Source: Paraburkholderia fungorum (GTDB lineage: Bacteria; Pseudomonadota; Gammaproteobacteria; Burkholderiales; Burkholderiaceae). Taken from it: DNA of 64,000 nt. The notes below the pieces were generated by a model that saw only the letters and a list, made by a program, of their open reading frames with translations, ran no database searches and was not told the origin of the DNA. The stretch is taken from NCBI RefSeq assembly GCF_003610895.1, contig NZ_MCAS01000023.1, positions 248,001 through 312,000 of the forward strand. Reading direction: 5' to 3'. The translations under genes were made by a program, and so were the position numbers. Position 1 is the first letter of the stretch, and each line of letters begins with the position of its first letter. Below are positions 1 to 8,821 of the stretch, one piece after another.

Positions 1-753
1 GTGATGGACCTCGAACTCAACGGCAAAGTAGCACTCGTCACCGGGTCATCTCACGGGATCGGAAAGGCGATTGCCGCGGCGCTGGCGAGCGAGGGGTGCC
101 ATGTGGTCGTCAATGGCCGCAATGCGGATGGGGTGAACAAGGTTGCTACGGAACTCGGAGCGACGCCCGCCGTGGGCGACGTATCGACGCGTGCCGGCGC
201 GACTGCCGTGCTGGAGCAGGCAGTCGCGGTGCGCGGTCAGATCGACATCGTCGTTTGCAATGTCGGTAGCGGCGCTTCTGTACCTCCGGGCCAGGAAGAC
301 GAAGCCGAATGGCATCGCATGCTGCAAATCAATCTGATCAGCGCGACGAATACTGTCGCGGCCGCTCGCCCGCATCTAGGCACACGTGGTGGCGCGATTC
401 TGTGCATCTCATCGATTTGCGGAAGCGCTGCGCTTGGCGCGCCCGTGGCCTATTCAGCCGCAAAAGCGGCACTCGATAGTTTTGTCCGCGGGGCCGCTCG
501 GTACCTCGCACCAGAAAACATCCGCATCAACGCGTTGGTCCCTGGCAATATTCTCTTCGAAGGTTCGACGTGGGAGCGCAAGCTCGCGGCTGACCCAGAT
601 CGGGTCGCAGCCATGCTAAAGCAGGAAGTCGCAATGGCGCGTCTTGGCACGTCGAAAGAGGTGGCTGACATGGCCGCCTTTCTATGCTCTGCAAAGGCGG
701 GTTTTGCGACCGGCGCGCTGTTCGTCCTGGACGGCGGTCAGCTTCGCGGCTAG
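1..753 (+). CDS. SDR-family NAD(P)-dependent oxidoreductase
   Basis: Classical short-chain dehydrogenase/reductase of about 250 residues, the usual length for the FabG-like group; likely a ketone/alcohol oxidoreductase of unknown substrate. The cofactor motif TGSSHGIG lies at about residues 14-21. A CNVGSG segment replaces the common NNAG motif near residue 86. Catalytic Ser138, Tyr151 and Lys155 (YSAAK) are present. The C-terminus ends in the FVLDGGQ motif typical of the family. The window opens on GTG immediately followed by ATG, so the start could be base 1, base 4 or further upstream. It converges on the SulP gene 37 bp away. Family assignment is firm; substrate and pathway are not inferable. 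Confidence 0.85.
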   Translation: MMDLELNGKVALVTGSSHGIGKAIAAALASEGCHVVVNGRNADGVNKVATELGATPAVGDVSTRAGATAVLEQAVAVRGQIDIVVCNVGSGASVPPGQEDEAEWHRMLQINLISATNTVAAARPHLGTRGGAILCISSICGSAALGAPVAYSAAKAALDSFVRGAARYLAPENIRINALVPGNILFEGSTWERKLAADPDRVAAMLKQEVAMARLGTSKEVADMAAFLCSAKAGFATGALFVLDGGQLRG

Positions 754-790
754 CCGAAAAGCGTTGCCCACGGGTCCTTGATCCGTTTCC

Positions 791-2341
791 TTATCGTGCG
801 GCCGCCACGTTGGATCCAGCGCGTTGCAGCAGTCGTGCGTTCCGGTCCGACAGGTTCTTGAAGCGCAACTCCTTACCTGCTTTCGCGTAGCGCTGATACA
901 GGCCTTCGATGGCGGCGATTGCCGAATGATCTGCGAGGTGCAGATGGCTGCAATCGAGCGTCACTCGCTCCGGATCTTGCTGCGGATCGAACAGCGCATG
1001 AAAGCGCGTCGTCGATGCGAAGAAAAGCGTGCCGCGCGGCGCGTAGGTCTTGTCGCCTGCGTGATCGGACCCGACGTCTGCATGAATTTCGTGCGCGTGC
1101 TGCCACGCGAAATTCAGCGCGGCAATCACGATGCCGCACAACACGGCAATCGCGAGATCCGAGAACACAGTGATGACGGTGACCGCGATGATGACAACCG
1201 CGTCGTTGCGCGGCACCTTGCCGAGCACGCGCAACGAGCCCCACGCGAAGGTCTGTTGTGCAACGACGAACATCACGCCGACCAGCGCGGCAAGTGGAAT
1301 CCGCTCGATCAGCGGTGACAGAAACAGAATGAACAACAGGATCATCACGCCGCTGACGAATCCCGACAAACGCGTGCGGCCGCCGGAACTCAGGTTGATT
1401 ACTGTCTGGCCGATCATCGCGCAGCCGCCCATTCCACCGAACACACTGGACACCACGTTGGCGATGCCGAGCGCAACGCACTCGCGATTCGGCTGGCCTT
1501 GGGTCTCAGTAAGTTCGCCCGTCAAGTTGAAGGTCAGCAGGGTTTCGAGCAATCCGACGATCGCCATCAATACCGCATACGGCAGCACGATTTGCAGTGT
1601 TTCGAGCGTGAAAGGGACGTCCGGAAACCGAAACATGGGCAGCCCACCGGCGATGTGGGCCATATCACCGAGCGTGTGCGTCGGAAGATGAAGCAGTTGT
1701 GCGACCACGCCGATACCGAGAATCGCGGCTAGCGCTGGCGGAATCGCACGAGTGAATCGCGGCAGCAGATAAACGATCGCCATCGTGAGCGCCGCGAGAG
1801 ACATCATCACGATCAGCGGCGTGCCGTGAAGCCAGTGGATGCCATCGGCGGTGGCTTCCTTGAAGTGCTCCAGTTGCGCCATGGCGATGATGATAGCGAG
1901 GCCATTCACGAAGCCGAGCATCACCGGATGTGGGACCATTCGGATCAGTTTCCCTAGCCGCAAAGCGCCGAAAAGCACCATGATGATGCCGCTCAGAGCG
2001 ACCGTGGCCAGTAGGTATTGCGCACCGTGCTGGACGACGAGTGCAACAATGACGACCGCCATCGAACCTGCTGCGCCGGAGATCATGGCCGGGCGACCGC
2101 CGAACAGGGCGGTGATCGTGCAGATGATAAATGCGCCGTAGAGGCCCATTAGCGGGTTCACGTGCGCGACGAGCGCGAACGCGATGCATTCGGGAACGAG
2201 GGCGAAGGACGAAGTCAGCCCTGCCAGCGTATTGACGCGGATCGATGTAACGGTGTGCACTGGATAACTGTCTGCGATCGCGAGGATAGATTTCGGAACG
2301 GGTTGCTGCGGATGGCACACGCAACCGCGTTGCGTTGGCAA
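791..2341 (-). CDS. SulP-family inorganic anion transporter with STAS domain
   Basis: Predicted inner-membrane SulP/SLC26-type transporter, probably for sulfate, bicarbonate or another inorganic anion. About ten hydrophobic helices fill residues 30-400, including the family segment LVPECIAFALVAHVNPLMG at the N-terminus and a conserved GGMGGCAMIGQT stretch in the middle. A compact STAS domain follows at about 420-510 (TLDCSHLHLADHSAI). At 516 residues it is close to the short bacterial SulP group. The reading frame opens with TTG at 2341 without a clear ribosome-binding site; a GTG at 2260 gives a start nearer the first helix, so the start is uncertain. It is downstream of and co-oriented with the sugar operon but separated by about 90 bp. 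Confidence 0.85.
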   Translation of the reverse strand: MPTQRGCVCHPQQPVPKSILAIADSYPVHTVTSIRVNTLAGLTSSFALVPECIAFALVAHVNPLMGLYGAFIICTITALFGGRPAMISGAAGSMAVVIVALVVQHGAQYLLATVALSGIIMVLFGALRLGKLIRMVPHPVMLGFVNGLAIIIAMAQLEHFKEATADGIHWLHGTPLIVMMSLAALTMAIVYLLPRFTRAIPPALAAILGIGVVAQLLHLPTHTLGDMAHIAGGLPMFRFPDVPFTLETLQIVLPYAVLMAIVGLLETLLTFNLTGELTETQGQPNRECVALGIANVVSSVFGGMGGCAMIGQTVINLSSGGRTRLSGFVSGVMILLFILFLSPLIERIPLAALVGVMFVVAQQTFAWGSLRVLGKVPRNDAVVIIAVTVITVFSDLAIAVLCGIVIAALNFAWQHAHEIHADVGSDHAGDKTYAPRGTLFFASTTRFHALFDPQQDPERVTLDCSHLHLADHSAIAAIEGLYQRYAKAGKELRFKNLSDRNARLLQRAGSNVAAAR

Positions 2342-2430
2342 TTCGCGGTTGGTGTGAGCTGAAAAGTCAGGTTAGACGGGGAAGCAGGCGTTTGCAGCGA
2401 GACAGGCCAGTAAACGCCCGATTCGCCCCT

Positions 2431-4332
2431 TTAGTTGAGCTTGGTGAGGAAGTCCAGCGCGTGCCAAAAGCCGGCGCCGTGGTCTTTGTGGCCTTGCCAC
2501 ACTTCGGGGATGAAGCTGACGGACGGGTAAGCCGAGACCTTCTTCCAGGTTTCGGGCCAGTTGACGTCGCCAGTGCCGATCACGACGCCTTCGCCGTTGA
2601 CGCCAAGCGCATCGGCCACGTGCAGGTGCGCGCTATGCGGCAGCAGCTTCGCCATTGCGTCCTGGAAGTCGAGCCCGAAATGACTACACGTCATTTGCAG
2701 ATGCGACAGGTCGGTGCAATAGCGCAGCTTGAGCTCCTTGGCTTTCTCAGCCAGCTCGTCCGGCATCATGAAGATGTTCTGGTGACGTTGTCCGCCGAAA
2801 TGCCACGGGAACGGCGCCATGTTCTGCGGCGTCAGTTCGGTGGAACCGAAGTCGATCTTCGCGCACGATTCGGCGAAGCGGTCATACAGCTCGGCGCGAT
2901 GCGCGAGGGGGAAGGGCGCATCCATCGAGAAACCGCCGACGTTCGCCACGATCAACGCCGAATCCGCTGCGGGGAAGAAGCTGCGCATCTGCTCGGTTGC
3001 CTCGACCACCCGCTTGAGGTTGTCGATGGAGCGTTGGCGATAGCTCAGATCGTCCGCGGTCAGGTCAAGCAACTCGCTGTTCTCGAACAGTTCCGGCGCG
3101 TGAACGACCAGACGCTTGCAGTCGACTTGCTTAAGATAATTAGCCGGCTTCAACGACAGGTCGCGATACGACAGATGGAACTCATAGAGGTCCGGATCGA
3201 TCATCGCGACATATTGCTCGAAATCGTGATAACGAACCGGTACGCCCCAGTATCCCGGGAACTGGTACGAGCGCTTCACCGTTTTCTGACCGGTCAGGTC
3301 GCCTTCATACAGGAAGTCGCCAATGCGGATATCCCGATGCGCGACTTTACCCAGCAGATCGGGCAGCCGGTACGGCGCCAGACCCTGGCCGGGACTGGCG
3401 ACACGCAGGCTTTCCTCGGTAAAGGTTTCGCCCTGCTTGATGGCGCGTGCGGCGATGACGCTCTTGCTCAGGTTTTCGCGATTGAGCAGTTCCCCTTGGC
3501 TGGCTTGCCGGCCAGGGCCTGTCCAGGGCAGTGCCTGGTCGACCTGACGGATGCCGTCCACGAGTGCCTTGAATTCGCCCGGCTCGAGACTCGCCGCGTG
3601 ATCGGGACCTTCCATGTTGCGGTCGAGCGTGATGTGCCGTTCGACAACCTTTGCGCCGAGAGCCACGGCGGCAATGGTCACCGCCGTACCGCGCTCGTGA
3701 CCGGAATAGCCAATTACGCTGTGAATTTCCTGCAGGCGCTTGATATAGCCCAGATGAATGTCGGCTTCCGGAGCGGGGTAGGTGCTATTGCAATGAAGCA
3801 TCGCAAACGGCACGCCCAAGCTCTTGACCAGTTTCGCCGCGGCCTCGATTTCAGGCTCGAGCGACATGCCGGTGGAAAGGATCAGCGGCTTGCCGAGGCT
3901 CGCCGCTTTGCGGATCAGATAGGGGTTCGTCAAGTCGGCCGATGCCAGCTTCAGTGCCGGAACATCGAATCCCGCCAGCACGTCGACGCTGGGTTCATCC
4001 CACGGCGTGCACATATAGGTGATGTTCTTCTGCGCGCAATATTCGCGCAGTTCACGGTGCTCGTCGTTCGTCAGTTCGACTTTGTTCAAAAGATCCTGAA
4101 TGTACTCGACACCCAGATCCTCGGAGCCTTCGGCCCCCGGAGCCGTCCGGTAGAGCGCCGCGCGGTTTCTGATCTGAAACTTGACGCAATCCGCACCGGC
4201 GTCGATCGACGCGTCCACTAGCTCTTTCGCCAATGCCAGGCTGCCGTTGTGATTGTTGCCGATTTCAGAGATCACGAACGTGCGTGGGCCCCCGACAGTA
4301 AAATCGCCAATCTTGAATGTCGATTCGTTCAT
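2431..4332 (-). CDS. NeuB-family synthase fused to a C-terminal sugar-isomerase-like TIM barrel
   Basis: 633-residue two-enzyme fusion. Residues about 10-285 form a NeuB (nonulosonic-acid synthase) barrel with EIGNNHNG, VKFQ, STGM, LHCNSTYP, IGYSGHERG and VERHITLDRNMEGPDH motifs. Residues about 290-350 form the SAF/antifreeze-like domain. Residues about 365-630 form a second barrel of the AP-endonuclease-2/xylose-isomerase type, with possible metal-ligand segments VVHAPE, CTDLSH, HLHVAD and FIPEVW. NeuB enzymes condense phosphoenolpyruvate with an aldose; the substrate here is unknown. Standard NeuB is about 340-350 residues, so the extension is a whole extra domain. ATG at 4332 overlaps the upstream kinase stop (ATGA), which decides the start over longer frames and implies translational coupling. 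Last gene of the operon; no NeuA-type CMP-transferase is nearby. Confidence 0.85.
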   Translation of the reverse strand: MNESTFKIGDFTVGGPRTFVISEIGNNHNGSLALAKELVDASIDAGADCVKFQIRNRAALYRTAPGAEGSEDLGVEYIQDLLNKVELTNDEHRELREYCAQKNITYMCTPWDEPSVDVLAGFDVPALKLASADLTNPYLIRKAASLGKPLILSTGMSLEPEIEAAAKLVKSLGVPFAMLHCNSTYPAPEADIHLGYIKRLQEIHSVIGYSGHERGTAVTIAAVALGAKVVERHITLDRNMEGPDHAASLEPGEFKALVDGIRQVDQALPWTGPGRQASQGELLNRENLSKSVIAARAIKQGETFTEESLRVASPGQGLAPYRLPDLLGKVAHRDIRIGDFLYEGDLTGQKTVKRSYQFPGYWGVPVRYHDFEQYVAMIDPDLYEFHLSYRDLSLKPANYLKQVDCKRLVVHAPELFENSELLDLTADDLSYRQRSIDNLKRVVEATEQMRSFFPAADSALIVANVGGFSMDAPFPLAHRAELYDRFAESCAKIDFGSTELTPQNMAPFPWHFGGQRHQNIFMMPDELAEKAKELKLRYCTDLSHLQMTCSHFGLDFQDAMAKLLPHSAHLHVADALGVNGEGVVIGTGDVNWPETWKKVSAYPSVSFIPEVWQGHKDHGAGFWHALDFLTKLN

Positions 4333-5693
4333 GCTACTTTGGTTCTCCACGAAGTTACGCCTTCTTGTTCGAAACGGACGGTGCTCAATGTGCAACCAAG
4401 CGACTTGAGCTTGGCCGACACCGAAGCGCGGTGGCGTGGTTGCACGTAGAACAGGAAGAAACCACCCCCTCCTGCGCCCAGCAACTTGCCGCCCAGCGCG
4501 CCGGCATCGAGCGCCGCCTGGTAGATCTCGTCGAGGGCATTACCGCTGATTGCGCTCGACAGGCCATGCTTGATTGTCCACGCCTCATGCAGGCTGGTGC
4601 CGAACTCATTGAGGTCGCCGCGAATCAAGTGTTTATGCATGCGCCGGCAAAGGTCCACCATATCGAGCAACTGCTGGTTACGGTCGATCTTGTTGAAGTC
4701 TTCACGCTGCTGCTCATGGATCTTGCCCGAGTTGTGCTCGATGCCGGTATTGCACAGTATCAGGCATTCTTCCAACTCGTTGCCGATCGCCGACTCGAGA
4801 CGCAGCGAATGAACCATGTTGCGCTTGCCGTCGAACTCGATCAGGTTGAAGCCGCCGAACGCGGATGCATATTGATCTTGCCAGCCGCCGGAAATCGCGA
4901 AGCAGAGCCGCTCGGCCTGAAACGCGAGTTCGGCGATCTCATAGGTGCTCCACTTATCCAGCCGCAGTTCGTTGAACGCCGCTACGACGCTTGTTGCCAC
5001 GGCGGACGATCCGCCGAGGCCAGAGCCTACCGGGAAGTCGGAGTGGACAAACAGATCGAAGCCGAAGTCCGGGCGGATCACCGACACCACAGAGGAGAGG
5101 AGCCCCTTGTCCGGGCTGTCGAGGAGGCTGCGCAGCGTCGGATAGTGCTCGTGGCGGTCGATATCATGCGAGATGATATTGATCTCCGGTCCCGCGGACG
5201 GAATCAGCGTGGCGTGCGCGTACAGCGCGATCGATGCATTCAGAACGACACCGCCGTTCTTCATGAAGTAATAGGTGAGGTCGGTTCCGCCGCCGGAGAA
5301 GCTGATGCGCACCGGCGCTCTTGCGCGCGACAGCACCGCGACTTCCTTCGCTGGCGGGAAGAAATCCGGGGTCGCGAACTCGACGAGCTTGCCACGTGGA
5401 TCGAGCAAGGGAACCGCGTTATAGCCAAGATCGAATAGCTTCAGCAGCTCTTCGCGCGAGGTTCCGTGAGGCAGCGCATGGAACTTGCGATTCATGCATT
5501 CGTGAACCGGCGTCGACGTTTGGCCGCCGTTCACCAGGAAGCGCCGCAGGTCACCATTGGTGAGTACGCCTACCAATACCTCATCTGCGTCGACCACCAG
5601 TGCGATCTGGGTTGGCCCGCGTTCGATGGCTGCAATCGCATCCACGACAGGTTGATCGTGTTTTACGACAAGATTTGTGAAATGGTCTTTCAT
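4329..5693 (-). CDS. CBS-domain-pair / GHMP sugar kinase fusion (HddA-like)
   Basis: 454 residues. An N-terminal CBS pair spans about 5-115 (VVDADEVLVGVLTNGDLRR in the first repeat, YNAVPLLDPRGKL in the second). A GHMP kinase spans about 122-454, with the ATP-binding PVGSGLGGSSA motif at 221-231 and the C-terminal GGKLLGAGGGGFFLFY motif. The kinase half resembles D-glycero-D-manno-heptose-7-phosphate kinases (HddA), which phosphorylate C1. HddA is normally about 340 residues without CBS domains. CBS pairs bind adenine nucleotides, so allosteric energy sensing is a reasonable inference. A similar CBS module occurs on PtmE-type guanylyltransferases of legionaminic-acid pathways, so here it appears on a different enzyme. 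The start overlaps the upstream stop (TAATG). The substrate could be a heptose-7-P or a related sugar phosphate. Confidence 0.83.
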   Translation of the reverse strand: MKDHFTNLVVKHDQPVVDAIAAIERGPTQIALVVDADEVLVGVLTNGDLRRFLVNGGQTSTPVHECMNRKFHALPHGTSREELLKLFDLGYNAVPLLDPRGKLVEFATPDFFPPAKEVAVLSRARAPVRISFSGGGTDLTYYFMKNGGVVLNASIALYAHATLIPSAGPEINIISHDIDRHEHYPTLRSLLDSPDKGLLSSVVSVIRPDFGFDLFVHSDFPVGSGLGGSSAVATSVVAAFNELRLDKWSTYEIAELAFQAERLCFAISGGWQDQYASAFGGFNLIEFDGKRNMVHSLRLESAIGNELEECLILCNTGIEHNSGKIHEQQREDFNKIDRNQQLLDMVDLCRRMHKHLIRGDLNEFGTSLHEAWTIKHGLSSAISGNALDEIYQAALDAGALGGKLLGAGGGGFFLFYVQPRHRASVSAKLKSLGCTLSTVRFEQEGVTSWRTKVA

Positions 5694-6382
5694 TACAGTT
5701 TCTGCACACCTTGTTCGCGAATGAATTTCAGGCTGTCGGGCGTGCCGATATCCAGGAAAGGACCCTCGTACACCTGTGCCGTCAGAAGCTGCTGCGAGAT
5801 CAGCGCCGGAATGATGTCCTGTTCCATCGACAACGTCTCGACAGGGAAGGCGGTGAGATGGCGAGTATGCAGACCGTAAACGCCGGCACTGATCAGGCCC
5901 GGACCGGTCTTGCCTTTTTCGGTCACGGTTTGAACCTGGCGATTCTCATCCATTTGCACCGCGCCGTAGCGCTCGCAATCGTCGATCGGCGTGACGACGA
6001 TCACGGGCGGTGCGCTCTCCGCGGCGGCTCGATAGGCAGCGGCATCAAGATAGGTGTCCGCATTCAACGCAATAAACGGGCCTTCGTATTGAAGCTGGGA
6101 CAGCGCGTACAGCACGGCGCCGCCGGTTCCCATGGCAGACGGCTCGCACACGATTGCAACCTCGCGCGCAGAGTCGGCGGGCAGATTTGCCACCACGCTT
6201 CCCACCTGCTCCGACTGGTAATGGGTACAAAAAACGAGGTCATGAATGCCGGCTTTCGCGAGCTGTTCGATGACAAAAGAAAGGAATGGGCGCCCGTCGA
6301 TATCAGCCACAGCTTTTTGCGACGCACCGATCACGCCACGCAGGCGGGTGCCCAGTCCTCCACAAAGTATCAGGGCTTTCAT
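5693..6382 (-). CDS. Sugar-1-phosphate nucleotidyltransferase (HddC-like)
   Basis: 229-residue NTP_transferase-fold enzyme. LCGGLGTRL near residue 6 is the nucleotide-binding signature, and FIALNADTYLD near 105 carries the metal-binding Asp. It most resembles short D-glycero-alpha-D-manno-heptose-1-phosphate guanylyltransferases (HddC) that follow HddA kinases, so a GDP-sugar product is the first guess; dTTP, UTP or CTP use cannot be excluded. It lacks the PARGGSKGI-type motif of CMP-sialate synthetases. It overlaps the reductase upstream by 4 nt (ATGA) and the kinase downstream by 1 nt (TAATG), so kinase and transferase are probably made in matched amounts and act consecutively in the cytoplasm. 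Confidence 0.8.
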   Translation of the reverse strand: MKALILCGGLGTRLRGVIGASQKAVADIDGRPFLSFVIEQLAKAGIHDLVFCTHYQSEQVGSVVANLPADSAREVAIVCEPSAMGTGGAVLYALSQLQYEGPFIALNADTYLDAAAYRAAAESAPPVIVVTPIDDCERYGAVQMDENRQVQTVTEKGKTGPGLISAGVYGLHTRHLTAFPVETLSMEQDIIPALISQQLLTAQVYEGPFLDIGTPDSLKFIREQGVQKL

Positions 6383-7449
6383 GATTTCTTCGAAGACCAG
6401 AGGGCAGTGTTAAGAATCGCCAGCGGCAACGCGGTCCAGACGTCGAGACCGAGTTGGCTGCGGGCCAGGTCGATCGAAGGGATGTACCGGTTGCCGGCAC
6501 CCGGGCCATTGCTGGCGCCCTCGACTATGACCGTCTTTGCCGGCGCCAGCGTGGAAATCACCTGCCTCGCCAGCTCAGCGATCGTCACTTCCTTATCGGA
6601 ACCCACGTTGTATATCCCACGGTTCTGGCCGTTCAACAATAAATGCATTAGCCAGACAGCCAGATCGGCCGCATACAGATAGGAGCGGACACCTTTGCCG
6701 TCGCCGCGAATCAAGATTCGATCCTGCGTAAGCGCGTCGCGGATGAAGTTGCCGATCGCAAAATGCCCGTCGAGAGGCAGACCCGCGCCAACGAATGCAA
6801 AACATCGGGCGACGACGACTTCACACGCGTTTTCATGCGCATGGATCGCGCCGAGCAGTTCCATCACGCGCTTACCTTCGCCGTACGCACTGGCGACATC
6901 CATCGTCGAAGGACCGTTTCTCGATGACTCGAGCAACTGCGGTGTATCGGTGGATTGGCCGCCGTATGCGCCGCCCGAACTTACCAGTAGAACACGCTTT
7001 GCCCCACCCGCTTTGGCACATGCGAGGACACGCTCGGTGCCGCGCACGATGGAGTTCAGCAACAGAGCCGGCATTCTTCCGGCAGCCGCCGACGTTTCGG
7101 TTGCCGCATGGATGACGTAATCGATCGCCTGCTCGGGAAAGGCGAAATCCTGGATGTCGCCGGTGATCCACTGCAACCAATCCACGTCGTCAATCCAGGG
7201 ATGTTTGCTGCGGAAGTTCTGCGGATCGCGTGATATCGCAAGCACGCGGAATCGCACGTTGCGTGTCTTTTGCAACCATTCGAACAGCGCCAGTATCCAC
7301 GCGCCGAAAAAGCCGGTCGCACCGGAGACCAGGATGGTCTTGCCGTCGATGTCGTGGCAATCGATGTGCGCTGTCAGTCTCGCGAAGTCGGAACTGGCGA
7401 TGTCCAGAAATGGACGTTGCGATGCCTGCATCTCGTTGGGCGACGTCAT
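6379..7449 (-). CDS. NAD-dependent epimerase/dehydratase-family sugar-nucleotide reductase or epimerase
   Basis: 356-residue extended-SDR enzyme. The dinucleotide motif GATGFFG is at 43-49 and the catalytic Tyr189-x3-Lys193 is in SAYGEGKR. Ser157/158 supply the third catalytic position. Its place directly after rfbFGH fits a C4 ketoreductase of the CDP-abequose or CDP-paratose synthase kind, which would reduce CDP-3,6-dideoxy-4-ketoglucose. An alternative is an epimerase acting on the product of the downstream heptose-type kinase and nucleotidyltransferase. The ATG lies 2 nt after the rfbH stop, and the gene's own stop overlaps the next start, so it is firmly inside the operon. Superfamily is certain; reaction is not. 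Confidence 0.75.
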   Translation of the reverse strand: MTSPNEMQASQRPFLDIASSDFARLTAHIDCHDIDGKTILVSGATGFFGAWILALFEWLQKTRNVRFRVLAISRDPQNFRSKHPWIDDVDWLQWITGDIQDFAFPEQAIDYVIHAATETSAAAGRMPALLLNSIVRGTERVLACAKAGGAKRVLLVSSGGAYGGQSTDTPQLLESSRNGPSTMDVASAYGEGKRVMELLGAIHAHENACEVVVARCFAFVGAGLPLDGHFAIGNFIRDALTQDRILIRGDGKGVRSYLYAADLAVWLMHLLLNGQNRGIYNVGSDKEVTIAELARQVISTLAPAKTVIVEGASNGPGAGNRYIPSIDLARSQLGLDVWTALPLAILNTALWSSKKS

Positions 7450-7451
7450 AC

Positions 7452-8795
7452 TCAGAATCCGATACCGAGATAATTTTCGATCTTCGTCGCAACGTACTCG
7501 AGGTGCTCGTTCGTCAGCCCTGGGTAGATGCCGAGCCAGAACGTTTGATTCATGACGATGTCGCTGTTGGTCAGATCGCCGACCACGCGGAAGTTCCGGC
7601 CCAGCATGTAGGGTTGGCGCGTCAGATTGCCGGCGAACAGGAGGCGGGTGCCAATCTTGTTTTCGTCGAGATAAGTCAGCAGATCAAGGCGACTGACCGG
7701 CGCATTGTCTTTCAGCGTGATAGGGAAGCCGAACCAGGAGGGATCGGAGTTCGGCGTGGCGTGCGGCAGCAGCAGGAATTCTTCGCAGCTTGCGAGACGC
7801 GTCTTCAGGAAATCGAAGTTGGCGCGGCGCTTCGCAATGAAATCGTCGATACGATCGAGTTGCGAAAGCGCGCAGGCGGCTTGCATGTCAGTGATCTTCA
7901 GGTTGTAGCCGAGATGCGAATACGTATATTTATGGTCGTATCCTTCCGGCAGATTCCCGAGCTTCCAGCAGAAGCGCTTGTTGCACGTGTTGTCCTTGCC
8001 CGGTGCGCAATAGCAGTCACGACCCCAATCGCGGAACGATTCCGCAATCATCTTCAGTTCGGTGTCGTTCATGAATACTGCACCGCCTTCGCCCATCGTA
8101 ATGTGGTGCGCGGGGTAAAAGCTCAATGTGCCGATGTCACCAAACGTGCCGACCTTCTGCCCGTCGTAGGTCGCGCCCAGCGCATCGCAGCAATCTTCGA
8201 TCAACCACAGATTGTGCCGCTTGCAGATGTCTTTGATCACGCCGAGGTTGTAGGGATTGCCCAGCGTATGGGCCAGCATGATGGCCTTCGTTTTGCTGGA
8301 GAGCGCGGCCTCGATTTTCGATGCGTCGATATTGTAGGTGCCGAGTTCGACATCGACGAAGACCGGCACGGCGCCGAACTGCAGAATCGGATTGACCGTG
8401 GTCGGGAATCCTGCTGCTACGCCAATCACTTCGTCGCCGGGGAGAATGGCGCGTTCGCCAAGCTTCGGAGACGTGAGCGTGCTGAATGCGACCAGGTTGG
8501 CTGAGGAGCCCGAGTTGACCGTGATCAGGTGATTGACGCCAAGATACTGGGCGAGGCGCTTCTCAAATTCGTCGTTAAAGCGACCGGTCGTCAGCCAGCC
8601 GTCTAACGATGCCTCCACCATGTTGCGCAGCTCCGGCGCACCAATAACCTTGCCCGACGGAGGGACGGTTGTCTGTCCGGGGACGAAAGGTTTGTCTGCA
8701 TAGGCAAGCGCCGCATATTCGTCAACCAGTGCCGCGATTTTGCTGCGCAGCACGGCTTGTGCCTGTTTGCCGGAGTCGATGATTTCGATGGCCAT
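7452..8795 (-). CDS. rfbH: CDP-4-keto-6-deoxyglucose 3-dehydratase (E1, RfbH/AscC type)
   Basis: 447-residue DegT-fold enzyme that removes the C3 hydroxyl of CDP-4-keto-6-deoxyglucose using pyridoxamine phosphate and a [2Fe-2S] cluster. The cluster motif Cys-X57-Cys-X-Cys-X7-Cys is intact at Cys203, Cys261, Cys263 and Cys271. The usual PLP lysine is replaced by His230 in SFYPAHHITMGEGG, the hallmark separating this E1 from ordinary sugar aminotransferases. Length matches the family (about 437). Established chemistry needs a ferredoxin-reductase-type partner (E3, RfbI/AscD) to supply electrons; none is encoded in this window. The gene is 26 bp downstream of rfbG and 2 nt before the next reductase. 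Confidence 0.93.
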   Translation of the reverse strand: MAIEIIDSGKQAQAVLRSKIAALVDEYAALAYADKPFVPGQTTVPPSGKVIGAPELRNMVEASLDGWLTTGRFNDEFEKRLAQYLGVNHLITVNSGSSANLVAFSTLTSPKLGERAILPGDEVIGVAAGFPTTVNPILQFGAVPVFVDVELGTYNIDASKIEAALSSKTKAIMLAHTLGNPYNLGVIKDICKRHNLWLIEDCCDALGATYDGQKVGTFGDIGTLSFYPAHHITMGEGGAVFMNDTELKMIAESFRDWGRDCYCAPGKDNTCNKRFCWKLGNLPEGYDHKYTYSHLGYNLKITDMQAACALSQLDRIDDFIAKRRANFDFLKTRLASCEEFLLLPHATPNSDPSWFGFPITLKDNAPVSRLDLLTYLDENKIGTRLLFAGNLTRQPYMLGRNFRVVGDLTNSDIVMNQTFWLGIYPGLTNEHLEYVATKIENYLGIGF

Positions 8796-8821
8796 ATTGG
8801 GGAATCCTATTGGAATGTTGA

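Noticed and set aside
2335..4221. 628-codon open frame antisense to the NeuB-type gene
   Set aside because: It mirrors the codon pattern of the real gene, has no recognisable domain, and the minus-strand frame has full NeuB and SAF motifs. A high-G+C shadow.
4333..4395. 21-residue N-terminal extension of the NeuB-type protein
   Set aside because: ATG 4332 overlaps the upstream stop in the same ATGA pattern as neighbouring genes, and homology starts there.
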